Below, in pieces: positions 1-9,885 of a DNA stretch of 19,285 bases. The DNA is taken from the NCBI GenBank assembly GCA_000697335.1, contig JNEM01015767.1:1-19285 (forward strand). Direction: 5' to 3'. Position 1 is the first letter of the stretch; each line of letters starts with the position of its first letter. Below the pieces are notes generated by a model. That model was not told where the DNA came from. It was given only the letters and a program-made list of their open reading frames with translations, and searched no databases. A program made the translations under genes and the position numbers. Source of the stretch: Conidiobolus incongruus B7586 (lineage: Eukaryota > Entomophthoromycota > Entomophthoromycetes > Entomophthorales > Conidiobolaceae).

Positions 1-28
<28 letters not shown>
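1..28. repeat. (AT)n microsatellite
   Basis: The window opens in a perfect run of alternating A and T, so the true start of the tract lies outside. It is followed by AT-rich sequence to about 250 with no coding signal. Confidence 0.95.
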
Positions 29-31
<3 letters not shown>

Positions 32-252
32 GTTTGAAAAACTTTATTTTCCTATATATTTTTATATATAAATATTCTTTTAAAATATATAATTTGTTTA
101 AAAAATCAGAAATTAAAGAATTTCCCATTTTTTAATTTCTATATAAATATTATTTCAATCTTAAAATTACAAAATTTATTCAATTTATATTAATTTTTTT
201 AATATGTGATATAAGTTTAAATAGGCTTTATATCCACTACACATGATTATAT

Positions 253-666
253 AGCAAATATCAAGAAATGGAAAGATTATTGGTAACTGTCAATGCTGTA
301 AAGATATTTGTAAATAATTGGATATTCGTTAGTAATTCTAATATTGGTGATAAATGATTTATTTTGAAAACATTGAATAATGAAGTATCGATAACCGAAT
401 GGATTGAAAATCATTGGGAGTTGGAAATTGAAGTTGAAGGAAGGATTGCTCTGGTTAAGTTGTTGCCTCATTTTAAACCTTTGTTACTTGTAATAATCCA
501 AGAAATTAGAGTCTATAGATCTTAATTGAATATTGGTAGTATAAAAATTGAAGAATTAACAACATTTAAACAGAAATTAATATCTTGAAACAGAGATAAA
601 TTAATTCAACTTTGGATTCGGATTATGAAATTAATAAAAATTTTATGGAAAGATATATCATATTAA
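253..666 (+). pseudogene. Relic of an unidentified protein-coding gene
   Basis: One forward frame (codons starting at 268, 355, 523) reads as ordinary protein for about 135 codons and is interrupted only by TGA at 355, TAA at 523, TGA at 586 and TAA near 664. The best stretch, about 370-522, includes ITEWIENHWELEIEVEGRIA followed by a leucine-rich hydrophobic run, and this patch is less AT-rich than its surroundings. Each stop could come from a Trp, Gln or Arg codon by one C-to-T or G-to-A change, for example TGG to TGA after GDK at 355. I do not recognise the family; the alternating Leu/Ile pattern is compatible with a repeat protein such as an LRR or F-box type. No promoter or intron is evident. 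Confidence 0.45.
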
Positions 667-2350
667 AAGGAATAAATTAATAGAATGCAATTATTCATCA
701 ACTCCTAATTGAAATTTGTTTCAGTTAATAAGATAACTGTAATTTCAAATGTTTTATAATATTTTTTTTTAATTTGTAAAAATTGTAATTACTCAAAATA
801 ACTTATATAATAATATATTGTTATTTTGGTTTTGACCCTTATTTGATATATATATTCTAAAGTGGAGCCAAATAATGATATATAAAAATTCATACAAATT
901 TAGATATTAACAATATCATATTTTATATATTTTATTTTTCTTTAGTCATATAATAAATGAAATTGAAATATATAATAGTATTAGTTAAAAATCACACCCA
1001 TTGGATATTAATAATTTTATTTATAAATTTTAACCATATGCTCTATAACAATAATATTTTATTTTCAAGCTATATAGTGGAAAAATATGGTTCATTTTTG
1101 AATAATTTAAATAAAATAATATTTAAAATATATTAAATGACAGTCTCTATATATTTTCATCAATTGGTTATATATTTTAGTGAATTTTGAATTAAAGATC
1201 AGAAATTTGATTAGTAATAAATAATTTATACCAATCATTTATCTTTTAATAATTATATTCTAAAAGCAAGATATTTTAATTCAAATAAATTTTTATTACC
1301 TTAAATTTAAAATAATGGGAAGTTTTTTAATTTCTGATTTTTCAAACATATTATTAGTTTTAAATAAATAAATATATATAAAATAAATAAGAAATTAAAT
1401 ATTTTTAAAATATATATATATATATATATATATTATAATTCTTTTGATTAAAAAATTAATATTTTATAATTAATTCTATAATTTAATTATGCTTAAACTA
1501 AATAATAATCATTATAAGTTTTTTATTTTAAAATTAGTATAATTTAACCATAAACCCTTTAAAATTATTTAAAGTTTATAAGTAACTTTTAACAATAAAG
1601 CATTATTTTAATTAACTATTTATTGTTAGGTAAACTACTTTAAGATTAAAAAAATTATTTAAAACCTATTAAAATTTAAAAAATTGACTTTAATTATTAC
1701 TCTTTTAATTATTAATCAGAAAAATTATATTAAAAAATATCTTGTTATTTTAATTAAAGAATTAAGTAAATATTTTAATATTAATTTTATAAGCATTTTA
1801 TATATATTAGAATTTAAACTCAAATTAATAAATAAAAATATAAAATAAATACCTTATAATTTAACTAAAGCTTAAAAAAATTTGAATAGTTATTATTAAA
1901 TAAAATTTACTAAAATATTATTAGAAACTTAAGCTTTTACAAATATAATTATAATTGATAAATATTCAATTTTTATATATTATCTTTTTTAAAACATAAA
2001 TCAAAATATTAAATTAAGTTGAATTACCCCTTTTTACAAATCTTTTTTAATAAGTATTTTATTAATAAATGAATATTAATTATTATAATAGATTATAATA
2101 ATATATGTTATTTTTATTTAGTTTTTAAAAAGATATTAATTAATAATAAGTTATATATTTTTTCAAATAAAATTCTTTCTAATTAGTATTCTTATTATAA
2201 TCTAAGAAAACTTATTATTTTATATGATAATTATAAAATATATAAATCTAAAGCTATAAAAAACTTTTTAATTAAATAAACTAAAAAACTATTATATTTA
2301 GTATATTCTTTAGATTTTAACTTATATGATTATAATTGCTTTAAGCAATT
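667..2350. other. AT desert, no gene seen
   Basis: This is extremely AT-rich sequence with almost no G or C between about 1320 and 2350. It contains an (AT)n tract at about 1410-1432 and a short perfect hairpin at 2334-2350 (AATTGCTT, one base, AAGCAATT). One frame near 1715-1850 stays open for over 40 codons, but the composition makes that uninformative. The stretch could be a transposon mutated beyond recognition; I cannot support any family. Confidence 0.6.
1410..1432. repeat. (AT)n microsatellite
   Basis: Perfect alternating TA tract of about 22 bases within the AT desert. Confidence 0.9.
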
Positions 2351-2750
2351 AAGAAACTAGCTTACAAAAAAGAAAATTTCAATAAAAAAATTTAATTAAT
2401 TTATAAAATATCAAATTTTAGTTTTTAATAAAAAAACTATTTTTTAAGTGTTAAAAGTTTGTTAAAAATATAGCAAAAAGTTATTAATAATAAAAAAACT
2501 ATTAAATTTATATTATATATGTATTTTTATATTTTATATATTAAAATGTTTATTTATTATTAATTACCAAAGATTCTTATTATTTTAGTTACAGAGTTAT
2601 ATTATTTTTTTTAAGTATTTATTTCAAATATTATAATTATTTATCAAAAATAATTTACTAATTTTGTAAATTAAAATAAATTTCAATTTATTTAATAAAA
2701 ATATTTGTTTTGTTTTATAAAATTAAGAATGAATTGAATAAAATAGATTA

Positions 2751-2782
2751 TACACTAGCTTGCAAAAATAAGTCATAAAATT
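2751..2782 (+). repeat. Left terminal inverted repeat of the Tc1 element
   Basis: About 32 bases pair with 4291-4322 apart from a few transition differences. The preceding TA (2749-2750) is one half of the target-site duplication. Confidence 0.88.
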
Positions 2783-2999
2783 AAAAATATAAATATTTCT
2801 ATTAATATCTTGATCAATTTTAATTTAAATAAATTTATATTAAACTATGTAATTAATATATATTTTTTATTTATAATATAATATATATAGTTAAATTTAA
2901 TTAAATATTAATTGATATATTAAAACTAAAAATATATTTAAAATAAGTTATAAATTTGCAAGTTTTAGTATTAATAGAAAAATTAATATCTAGTATATC

Positions 3000-4092
3000 T
3001 ATCTTTTGTTTTTCTAACTTTTTTAAGTTTATGGGGCATAAAGTTAATTAACCTCTTATATTAAGCAAGAATAATATTATTCTAAGCTTTTTGAATATAC
3101 TTTTAAAGTTGATTTAAATTTTTTATTAGAGGGAAAGCTTTAATTAATTTTTTAATTAATTTTAAAGATATTCAATTAGGTTAAGATTAAGAGATTAAGG
3201 AGGTTATTTCATAATAATTATTTTGTTATTTTTAAGCTATTTAATAGTAGAATTTGTAATATAACAAAAGTTATTATCTTGTTAGAAAATAATATTTGAT
3301 TTATTTAACTTATACCACTTAATATTTTTTTTAATTCATTGTTTAAAATACTTTAGTACATCTCAATATTAATTCCCTTATTAACCCTATAAAGATACCT
3401 TATACCTAAAGATAATATATATCCCTAAATTATAATTAACCTATTATTATATTTTTAGGTTATAATAACATAATAGCTATAAAGTAATTTTTTATTTTTT
3501 TTGAAACATCTAATTTTTTTATTAGATTTATTAATATATATCTTTATTTCATTAAACTAAATAACTTTACTCTAGTTAATTTTAGTTTAACTTTAGTGTT
3601 AGCATTTAAACTCTTATTTAATCTTATAGTAAAATTTTTTTAATTGGGGGTGTTTTTTTCTTAAGGTGTAAGTGATATTTATTTTAATATAAAGCATATA
3701 TAATAATATCAATACTAACTAATATTCCTATATAGTTTTATAATTCTTGTTATACTTCTATAGTAATATTATATTTACCTGTATTAATTAATCTATAAAT
3801 ATACTTTTCATTATATTTATCTATAATTTTAATACATTTAAGTTTTAATTTAAGTGTTTTTTTAACATTGTTTTTAATAACTTTAATTATAGTAGATTAA
3901 CTAACACTAGTAATTCTAACAATCTTATAAGTTGATTTATTTTTATTATGAAGTTAATTAATATATAAGTAAACATTTTTAGAGAGAGATTTAGGTATTA
4001 TAATATTAATTTTAAAATATTAGCTTAATAGTTTTATAATATATATAATATAATAAGAGAAAAAAAAGATATATATAAGTTTTGTTATTCAT
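3000..4092 (-). pseudogene. Tc1 transposase (DD34E), inactivated
   Basis: Three conserved blocks lie in a single minus-strand frame. (1) A helix-turn-helix at about 3876-3932 reads TYKIVRITSVS, stop, STIIKV, from a likely KIVRITGVSQSTISKV. (2) At 3258-3281, QDNNFCYI stands for the catalytic QDNGPCHT block. (3) At 3162-3205 PP, stop, SLNLNLIEYL, stop stands for PPQSPDLNPIEYLW. The D codon of block 2 and the E codon of NPIE are 35 codons apart, that is 34 residues between them, the Tc1 DD34E spacing. The changes are mostly C-to-T or G-to-A on the coding strand (CAA to TAA, CCT to TTT, GAT to AAT, TGG to TAA). Keeping one frame over 700 bases implies base changes rather than indels. I could not place the first catalytic D. 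An ATG at 4092 is in another frame, so the start is uncertain. Confidence 0.85.
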
Positions 4093-4290
4093 ACCCCTTT
4101 AATATATAAATCCACAAATTTATAACTCACCTTAGTTAAATTTTAGATTTTGATATATTAACCAATAGTTAATGAAATATAATCAAATATAGTTAATTAT
4201 AATCAACTAATATAGGTAAATTATATATTTTAATTTAATTTTATTTAATTAAGAATTGTTTAAGATATAGGTAAATATATAAGTAATTTT

Positions 4291-4322
4291 GATTTTATGA
4301 CTTACTTTTGTAGGCTAGTGTA
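4291..4322 (-). repeat. Right terminal inverted repeat of the Tc1 element
   Basis: Inverse of the left end; it ends GGCTAGTGTA immediately before TA (4323-4324). This end keeps a C where the left end has T, so it may be closer to the ancestor at that site. Confidence 0.88.
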
Positions 4323-4895
4323 TATTAAAATTTTCCAATCTCTAACTTGATATTATACATAATTATTATTTATTTCAAGATCTGATTAAAGTATTTTATT
4401 TGTGAGTAATCACTAAATTTGATAAAATAAATATCAATCTAATAAAATTAAAATGACTCTATATATAATCATTGAATATCAAACATATATATATATTTGA
4501 ACTAAATACAATTATTAATCCAAAAAGATTAGAATAACATAAATTATATTTATTTTATATTACTAAATATATTAATATAATATTTCATAATCAATTGTTT
4601 ATGACAAAATACAGATTTATATTATTTATTCATTGAAAAATTTATATTTATTTGTTAAAAAGGAAATTTTGAAGTATTATTTTTTTAAAGATTTTGATTA
4701 TTCAATTTAAATTTTTTTATTAAAATAAATAATGTTTAATACATATTATAATTAAATAATATAATTTTTAAATTATGTTTCGATCAAATATAATACTATA
4801 TGAAATTCTCAGTGATGTGATTTCACTGGTGATTTTCTGAGTATATAAAGAAATCTGAAGCTTTAATAAATGTCTAAATTTTTATTATTAAAACA
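4323..4895. other. AT-rich intergenic stretch with one hairpin
   Basis: No gene is seen. The only structured point is 4808-4841: CAGTGA (4810-4815) pairs with TCACTG (4823-4828), and an outer CTCAG (4808-4812) matches CTGAG (4837-4841). A short (AT)n tract lies near 4485-4497. Confidence 0.5.
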
Positions 4896-5064
4896 AAATA
4901 TATATAAACTGAATTTGATTATATAATTACTTTGAAGTGGTATTAATAAGCTTCAAACTTATTGAGTTTAATTCATTATATGAAAATTTGAAAATACATA
5001 GTTAAAATTTTATAGAGTTTAACATAATAATAAAATCAATGATTATGACAGTATATATTATTAG

Positions 5065-6510
5065 AGTTATACTTTGAACCAATATGTGCCTAATGTTAAA
5101 AAATGGAATTACATTAATCTTATATTGTTCAGATACAAGAAATTGTATAATAATGAATATTGAATTGATTCCCCAATTAATTCAAAATTGTCGTATAAAT
5201 TTTTTATGTCTGATTCTTGCCCAAGCGGTTTTACGTTTGTAATAGTTTATTAAATACGTTTTTAAGAAAAGGCGAATGATATAACAGATCGGGTATTGAA
5301 ATGTTATTTATTTGTTCTCAGATTTTGAATTTGTAAGTTAATCTTGTTTACTTCATTGAACCTGAGTTCAAATAAGTATTTGTAGTGGATCATTTTTTCT
5401 AAGCAGAATTGGCGATACGGGATGAATAAAATGTAAACTGCTTAAATTCATACTTGTTTTGACACCACAAAAAGTCTTGATTCATCTAGACAGCAGGACG
5501 ACGAGCCTAAAAATAATTATGCATTAGAGATTATTCAACAACTTGCCTACCAAATGAACTATTCATGGAAATAGATTGTGATAAGGTGGAGTACTGATAA
5601 TATGTTATCAGGCTAGAATCTATAGCATGTATAATAAACAGGAATGGATATTTCATAAAATTGTGATGTAAGCCTAATTGTAACAATTTCAATTGTATAT
5701 CTTGATGTTACTAACAAATATTCAATCGAGAACTTTGAAGACTGAAGTGGAGAAGGGTTACTATTTAACATTAGTTAAAGTGAATTGGTTTTCTAATATT
5801 GGTTAATAAGCTAAGTCTAAAAATAAATTTAAAAATTATAGATAAATATTCAATACTCAAAAGGAAGATAGTTAGTATTCTATAATTATGATGCGGATAA
5901 GTAATAATACCAATCAACTTACAAATATTCTTATTCATCCCACAAAGAGCTTCTTTCTAATAGCATAGGTTTATTATCGTTGGACCGTGGAACAAAGTTA
6001 TTTGACGATATGCATTAAAAATTAATAGAACAAAACATTTCCATTTTGTCTGGTGCGTTCACAACAATTCTTGAAAATTTAAGGGAGTTATGTTTTTACA
6101 TACGGTCTTATCCATAACCTCAGTGAGTCTCCAAGGTGAGAATTTTATAGTCGATAGAATAGTACAAAAAAGTCAGCAAAATGAATCCCTAACTTTTGAG
6201 AAAGGATTGGCTCTGAGGATTAGTTTTAGTGAACTTAGTAGAACCTGCAATTGAACTATTTATTAGCCATGGTGATCTGAATAGTCAAAATAAAAAATTT
6301 CCTAGTTCTAGTGATTATCATCCAATTCAGAGCTGGTATGTACAAGGCGAATCGCAATATTTAATTAAAGCATTATAATGTGATAATTTTACCCCAATAT
6401 TTATCGAATATGATTTCTGGTCAATATTTCGGATGTCAAATTTAAGAAATTCAACCAAGAGTGAGAGTAACTATGGCTTTCTTAAAATGATTAAATACCT
6501 TGTCATCTAA
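5065..6510 (+). pseudogene. Ionotropic glutamate receptor-like gene, decayed
   Basis: Fragments follow the order of an iGluR/PBP-like ligand-gated channel. At 5450-5524, ILVLTPQKVLIHLD resembles the first strand of lobe S1. At 5515-5571, NNYALEIIQQLAYQMNYSWK resembles the S1 'GyaiDLlkelAkeLnF.Y' helix. At 5671-5778, SLIVTISIVYLDVTNKYSIE then NFED recalls the M3-to-S2 join (SYTANL..FLTV...I.sleDL). At 5950-6114, RGTKLFDDMH, stop, KLIEQNISIL then a TTILENLREL helix fits lobe S2. At 6138-6250, ENFIVDRIVQ and FEKGLALRI fit the later S2 'aFi.D' and 'kgsplr' blocks, and 6208-6290 LVEPAIELFISHGDL fits the closing helix. Most fragments share one frame (5161, 5521, 5671, 5908, 6241, 6376) broken by stops. 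At least eight interruptions are present, and the S1-to-M3 spacing (about 100 bases) is far too short for an intact pore. Upstream coding traces begin near 4900. Known iGluRs transport cations on ligand binding; this copy cannot be functional. Confidence 0.5.
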
Positions 6511-6539
6511 TTAGTGATGCATATAACTTGATTAATATA

Positions 6540-7070
6540 ATTCCTACTATCCAAATCCACTATATAGCAAAACTACAACTATGGGAATAGTATTAGGAAG
6601 ATTGACGGATAATTAAGGCCCTTTTCAATTTAGGCCAAGCTTGATATTGTAAATAGATAGGATACAACATAAGTGGAAATTTTGGAAAACTTAAAATACC
6701 GCTACCTACATCATTTTTATTTAATCGAATATGTATAATTGCTTTTACTATTTTGAAATTAAGCTACTTTTTGTAGTGATTTATAACCTTGACACTGTGT
6801 AGTGGAGAATTTAACTGGGGTAACACATTTGTCAAAAGATAACAGAAATATCCAAATGAGAGCTCATTAAGAGCGAAAATGTACAAGATCCTATGATATT
6901 GATTTTTAGAGTGAATACAAACCATAAAAGTGTGGCCTATAGATCTTCAATAGCTTGGAATTTAGATTAAGAATTCTTCAAATATTGTCAATTCTGGTTT
7001 CAATTCTCAGGCTAACGTGTTTGGAGCAGACTAATTTTGTAAAATATTTTATTTGGTATTTATATCTGGA
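6540..7070 (+). pseudogene. Further coding relics, unidentified
   Basis: Several short forward frames read as protein: 6545-6600 (PNPLYSKTTTMGIVLGRLTD), 6660-6773 (KLKIPLPTSFLFNRICIIAF then a continuing hydrophobic stretch, membrane-like), 6790-6890 (TLCSGEFNWGNTFVKR, stop, QKYPNESSLRAKMYK) and 6897-7045 (RVNTNHKSVAYRSSIAWNLD, stop, EFFKYCQFWFQFSG). They use different frames and are separated by stops. The membrane-like segment after the S2 remnant could be the last iGluR transmembrane helix (M4), or a second decayed gene. The evidence is protein-like composition in an AT-rich background, with no family match. Confidence 0.35.
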
Positions 7071-7391
7071 CAATAATCAAATATTATAATGAATAATATG
7101 GTGCTTATATTCTAGATGTTGTGAATGTATTTAATAATAATTTTGAATACATTCAACTATATGATTCCATGGTATTTTATATTCTAAAAACTCATAATAA
7201 CAATAAAACGAAAGTTTTAATACTTATATACATTTAGATTGCATAAAAATGCTATTGTGACAGGTTAGTTTGAAGTAAATAACTGATGCAGCCAATCTTC
7301 AACCAACTTATTTATTTTCTGTTGGGGGATAGAGAAGTCAGGATTGGGATTGACTAGGGAGGCATCAAGTATCAACACTAGTAAACTACCC

Positions 7392-7407
7392 AGAGTCAGT
7401 TGACTCT
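7392..7407. repeat. Short perfect inverted repeat
   Basis: AGAGTCA and TGACTCT are separated by two bases, giving a 7-bp stem. The apparent reading frame changes at about this point. Confidence 0.75.
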
Positions 7408-7520
7408 AGCTATGATGGCCGAGTTGTTTCTAACAGATTCACTCTTCTTGCCGGTCGGTGTTAAAAACGGAAGTAAGGTTTTAACATCTTAATTGTTTGT
7501 TCTGATAAGGCACAGCTGAG

Positions 7521-7587
7521 AGAGCAGTACCACCCCACTCCAACGGAGCAGTTCTTGGAACTGTGCTCCAAAACCAGGTACTGCTCT
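7521..7587. repeat. Nested inverted repeats
   Basis: The outer arms AGAGCAGTACC (7521-7531) and GGTACTGCTCT (7577-7587) are perfect complements. Inside, CAGTTC (7549-7554) and GAACTG (7558-7563) form a stem with a 3-base loop, extended by GGAG against CTCC with a 2-base bulge. All four arms share a GAGCAGT-like core, so the structure could have arisen by duplication and inversion of one short motif. A long stem-loop or cruciform is possible; a function is not known. Confidence 0.8.
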
Positions 7588-7677
7588 TAAAACAGGATAC
7601 TACACTTAGTCACCCCAGCTGGCATCGGTGAGCAATTCATAGTTGTTCTCCCGCTTTGGAACCAACTATAGGTAGAC

Positions 7678-8424
7678 ATGGAAGGTTACCCTTTCCCCTA
7701 AACAATTTCAAAACTCATTAATAATGATATAATAAATCTAATTCCAACAGTAATAGCATATGTTTTAGCTTGTGTGATTGCTATGTCTTCAGTACCATTA
7801 TTTGAATGGAGATTTGGATCTATGGGGGATGGGTAAGTTGATAGCAAATCCTCTACTCCAAATTTAATAGGATATATATTGTTATCCTTTCCTTCTAATC
7901 GTTTTATTTTAAGTATTGATATATTGAAATTAAATTTAAAATTGTATTGGTACTATAAAGGTTTCTTAGTTAAATATTTATCCAAATTTAATCACTTCAA
8001 AATTGCTATTGTTTAATTGTTTAAACTTTAACAATGATAATGTTACAAGGCAGGAGCCTCTGCTCCCATCAAATATCTTGACGTCAACTCAATGTAATTA
8101 TCGTTATTTTCTTGCATTAGATACGCTCACTCTTTATTCATTGATTGACTATCCAGCCAAGCCACCGTAGTGACTCTGAAATCATTTTACCCTATCTACA
8201 TTATAAAAACTCGGAATTTGGATGATTCATACCAATATCAGCCTGATCTGGATCCTCTCTGCTATTTGACTAAACCAATAAAACCTTCTTTCAAGTCGTT
8301 TTATAGCCAAATATCCCGGACCATCCCCATTAGTGATCTGGCCAGAGCACTACTTCCTGGAGTAGCATTAATATCTTTAGCATCAAAACAATCAAAATTA
8401 TACAATTCCAAAGAAACATTGTAA
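7678..8424 (+). pseudogene. Unidentified single-pass membrane protein gene, broken
   Basis: Exon 1 reads from ATG 7678 (MEGYPFP, then TAA at 7699) into ISKLINNDIINLIPTVIAYV and a hydrophobic segment ending PLFEWRFGSMGDG at a GTAAGT donor (7833). An intron of about 217 bases ends at AG 8048-8049, and the phase joins to QEPLLPSNILTSTQCNYRYF and on to YPAKPP, stopping at TAG 8168. The neighbouring frame then carries on from 8170 with TLKSFYPIYIIKTRNLDDSY to a TAA ending at 8424. So there is at least one stop and one frame change near 8165. About 200 residues are readable, with one clear transmembrane helix near the start. I do not recognise the family. It could equally be the 3' part of a larger gene that includes 7320-7677. 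Confidence 0.45.
7833..8049 (+). other. Probable intron in the unidentified membrane protein gene
   Basis: A GTAAGT donor follows the GDG codons, and the AG at 8048-8049 restores a frame that stays open to 8167. The enclosed sequence is AT-rich and full of stops, unlike both flanks. Confidence 0.5.
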
Positions 8425-9885
8425 ATCCAATAAAAATGCCTTGAGTTATATTAATAAAATAATTATTCAGTATAAAATTATTGTAATTTAAAAAGTGCGT
8501 AAAATAGAATTAAATTATTTAATACTTAAATTATCAGGGAGTAATATATTTTTACATTAACCTCAATAATTTTTTGGTTATTGAATTAAAATAGAAGGTA
8601 TTTATATATTAAAATCTATTTAGCTTAAATTATATATATATATATATATTTATAGAGTTCTTTGTTTGATGAATACCTCATTATATCTTATTATTATTTA
8701 ATTTATACTATTATATATTGAATTTCATTAAATATTCAAATAAAATATACTTTGTATTAGAACTAAACTATTAACCCAAATGAATGGTAAAGAAAATAAA
8801 AATTTTCAAACACACTATTCTTGTATGAAATTTTATTTTTTTAATAGTTAGATAATGAGGATTTAATATCAACCAAATATAAATAAAGATTTAGCAAATT
8901 ATAACATCGATATATTCAAAAATAATTATTCTGTAGTAAAAAATACTGAAATATTGTTTAATATATGCAAATTTAATTATATCTGAATGAACTATATTTT
9001 AAACTACTTTTCCTTACTCAGGTATATATTATACTGAAATACTTATAAAAGTAAAAATTTTGTACAGTGATATCCAACTAATTTTGAAATGTTTTATTAC
9101 CAAAATTTCATATATAATACTTTTAAATAGATACTATTAATATTAATCTAACAAAATGATATTCATTGGTAATTAATAGATAATTGAAATCGATTCCTCC
9201 ATACATTTTCAATTTTATTAAATTGTACATTTAGACAATATTTCAATATATAATAATATATTGTATTCATATATATAATGCTTTAATAACACATTGAACA
9301 ATTATGCTATAATTTTTTATCATTAATATAAATTTATATACATTTGATCAATTTTTATATATTGTAATTAAAAATATAAACTTGAAAATTAATTGAATAT
9401 TGAAGTAATATATTAACAAGTGAAAAAAATTTAACTTGTTATAAATATACAGTATTGCTTAAAATTGTTATTTTAAAATTTTAAATCAATATTATATGAT
9501 CATTTTTTCAAATTAAAAGGGATTTTGAACTTATGCTTGCAGAAATTTAACACGTGGTTTTTGATTAACTCTGTAATACAAAATAATTTTGTAGTTCTTA
9601 AAAAACTGATTGAATATTATTGCAAGTGAATAGCATAGTAATTAGATAATTAATAAATAAAGAGTAGAAATTATTAATTATGCTTTTGAAAAAAATTTAA
9701 TTTTATCAAACCAAAATCGAATTTCAAAAAATTGCAACATTTTCATTTTGAAATATTAAGAATTAAAAAATTTTAATTCAGTGAACTAAGGATAGCATTT
9801 TACAATCTGAACTTGTCAGAACTTATAAAAGATAAAGAAGTCAACAAAGTTATTATCTTGAAGCCATAATATAATAAGATAATAT
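8425..9885. other. AT-rich intergenic stretch
   Basis: No gene, tRNA or repeat family is seen. There is an (AT)n tract at about 8633-8650. The last 100 bases form the 3' flank of the AP endonuclease gene. Confidence 0.6.

Larger units (their letters stand above)
2751..4322 (-). mobile_element. Tc1-family DNA transposon, dead, with both ends
   Basis: The left end starts TACACTAGCTTGCAAAAATA and the right end, read on the minus strand, starts TACACTAGCCTACAAAAGTA. About 32 bases match, and every difference in that stretch is a C/T or A/G transition. Each end abuts a TA (2749-2750 and 4323-4324), the expected Tc1/mariner target duplication. The 1572-bp length is usual for a Tc1 element. The end motif recalls the common Tc1 terminus (CTTGCAAAAGTATTC). 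Inside, a minus-strand frame carries the recognisable but mutated transposase. The changed codons are mostly transitions, as expected from repeat-induced point mutation or long deamination. Confidence 0.9.
7320..7677 (+). other. GC-richer patch with coding-like fragments and hairpins
   Basis: Base composition rises sharply here compared with both sides. Three forward frames give protein-like pieces: 7320-7400 (IEKSGLGLTREASSINTSKL), 7382-7490 (MMAELFLTDSLFLPVGVKNG, ATG at 7412) and 7509-7628 (AERAVPPHSNGAVLGTVLQN). Possible splice donors occur (GTAAGG at 7472, GTGAGC at 7629), but phases do not join cleanly to the following exon. The patch may be 5' exons of the membrane-protein gene at 7678, an independent relic, or a structured noncoding element. 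I cannot decide. Confidence 0.4.

Noticed and set aside
277-471. Minus-strand open frame of 64 codons
   Set aside because: It lies opposite the forward relic at 253-666, whose reading is longer and more protein-like. The minus reading is Asn/Ile/Phe-biased.
4808-4841. C/D-box snoRNA
   Set aside because: The C-like and D-like boxes are too close together (about 30 bases) for a functional snoRNA.
7411-7440. tRNA-like A box (TGGCCGAGTTG) suggesting a tRNA-Ser/Leu or SINE
   Set aside because: No matching stems, B box or acceptor could be built around it.
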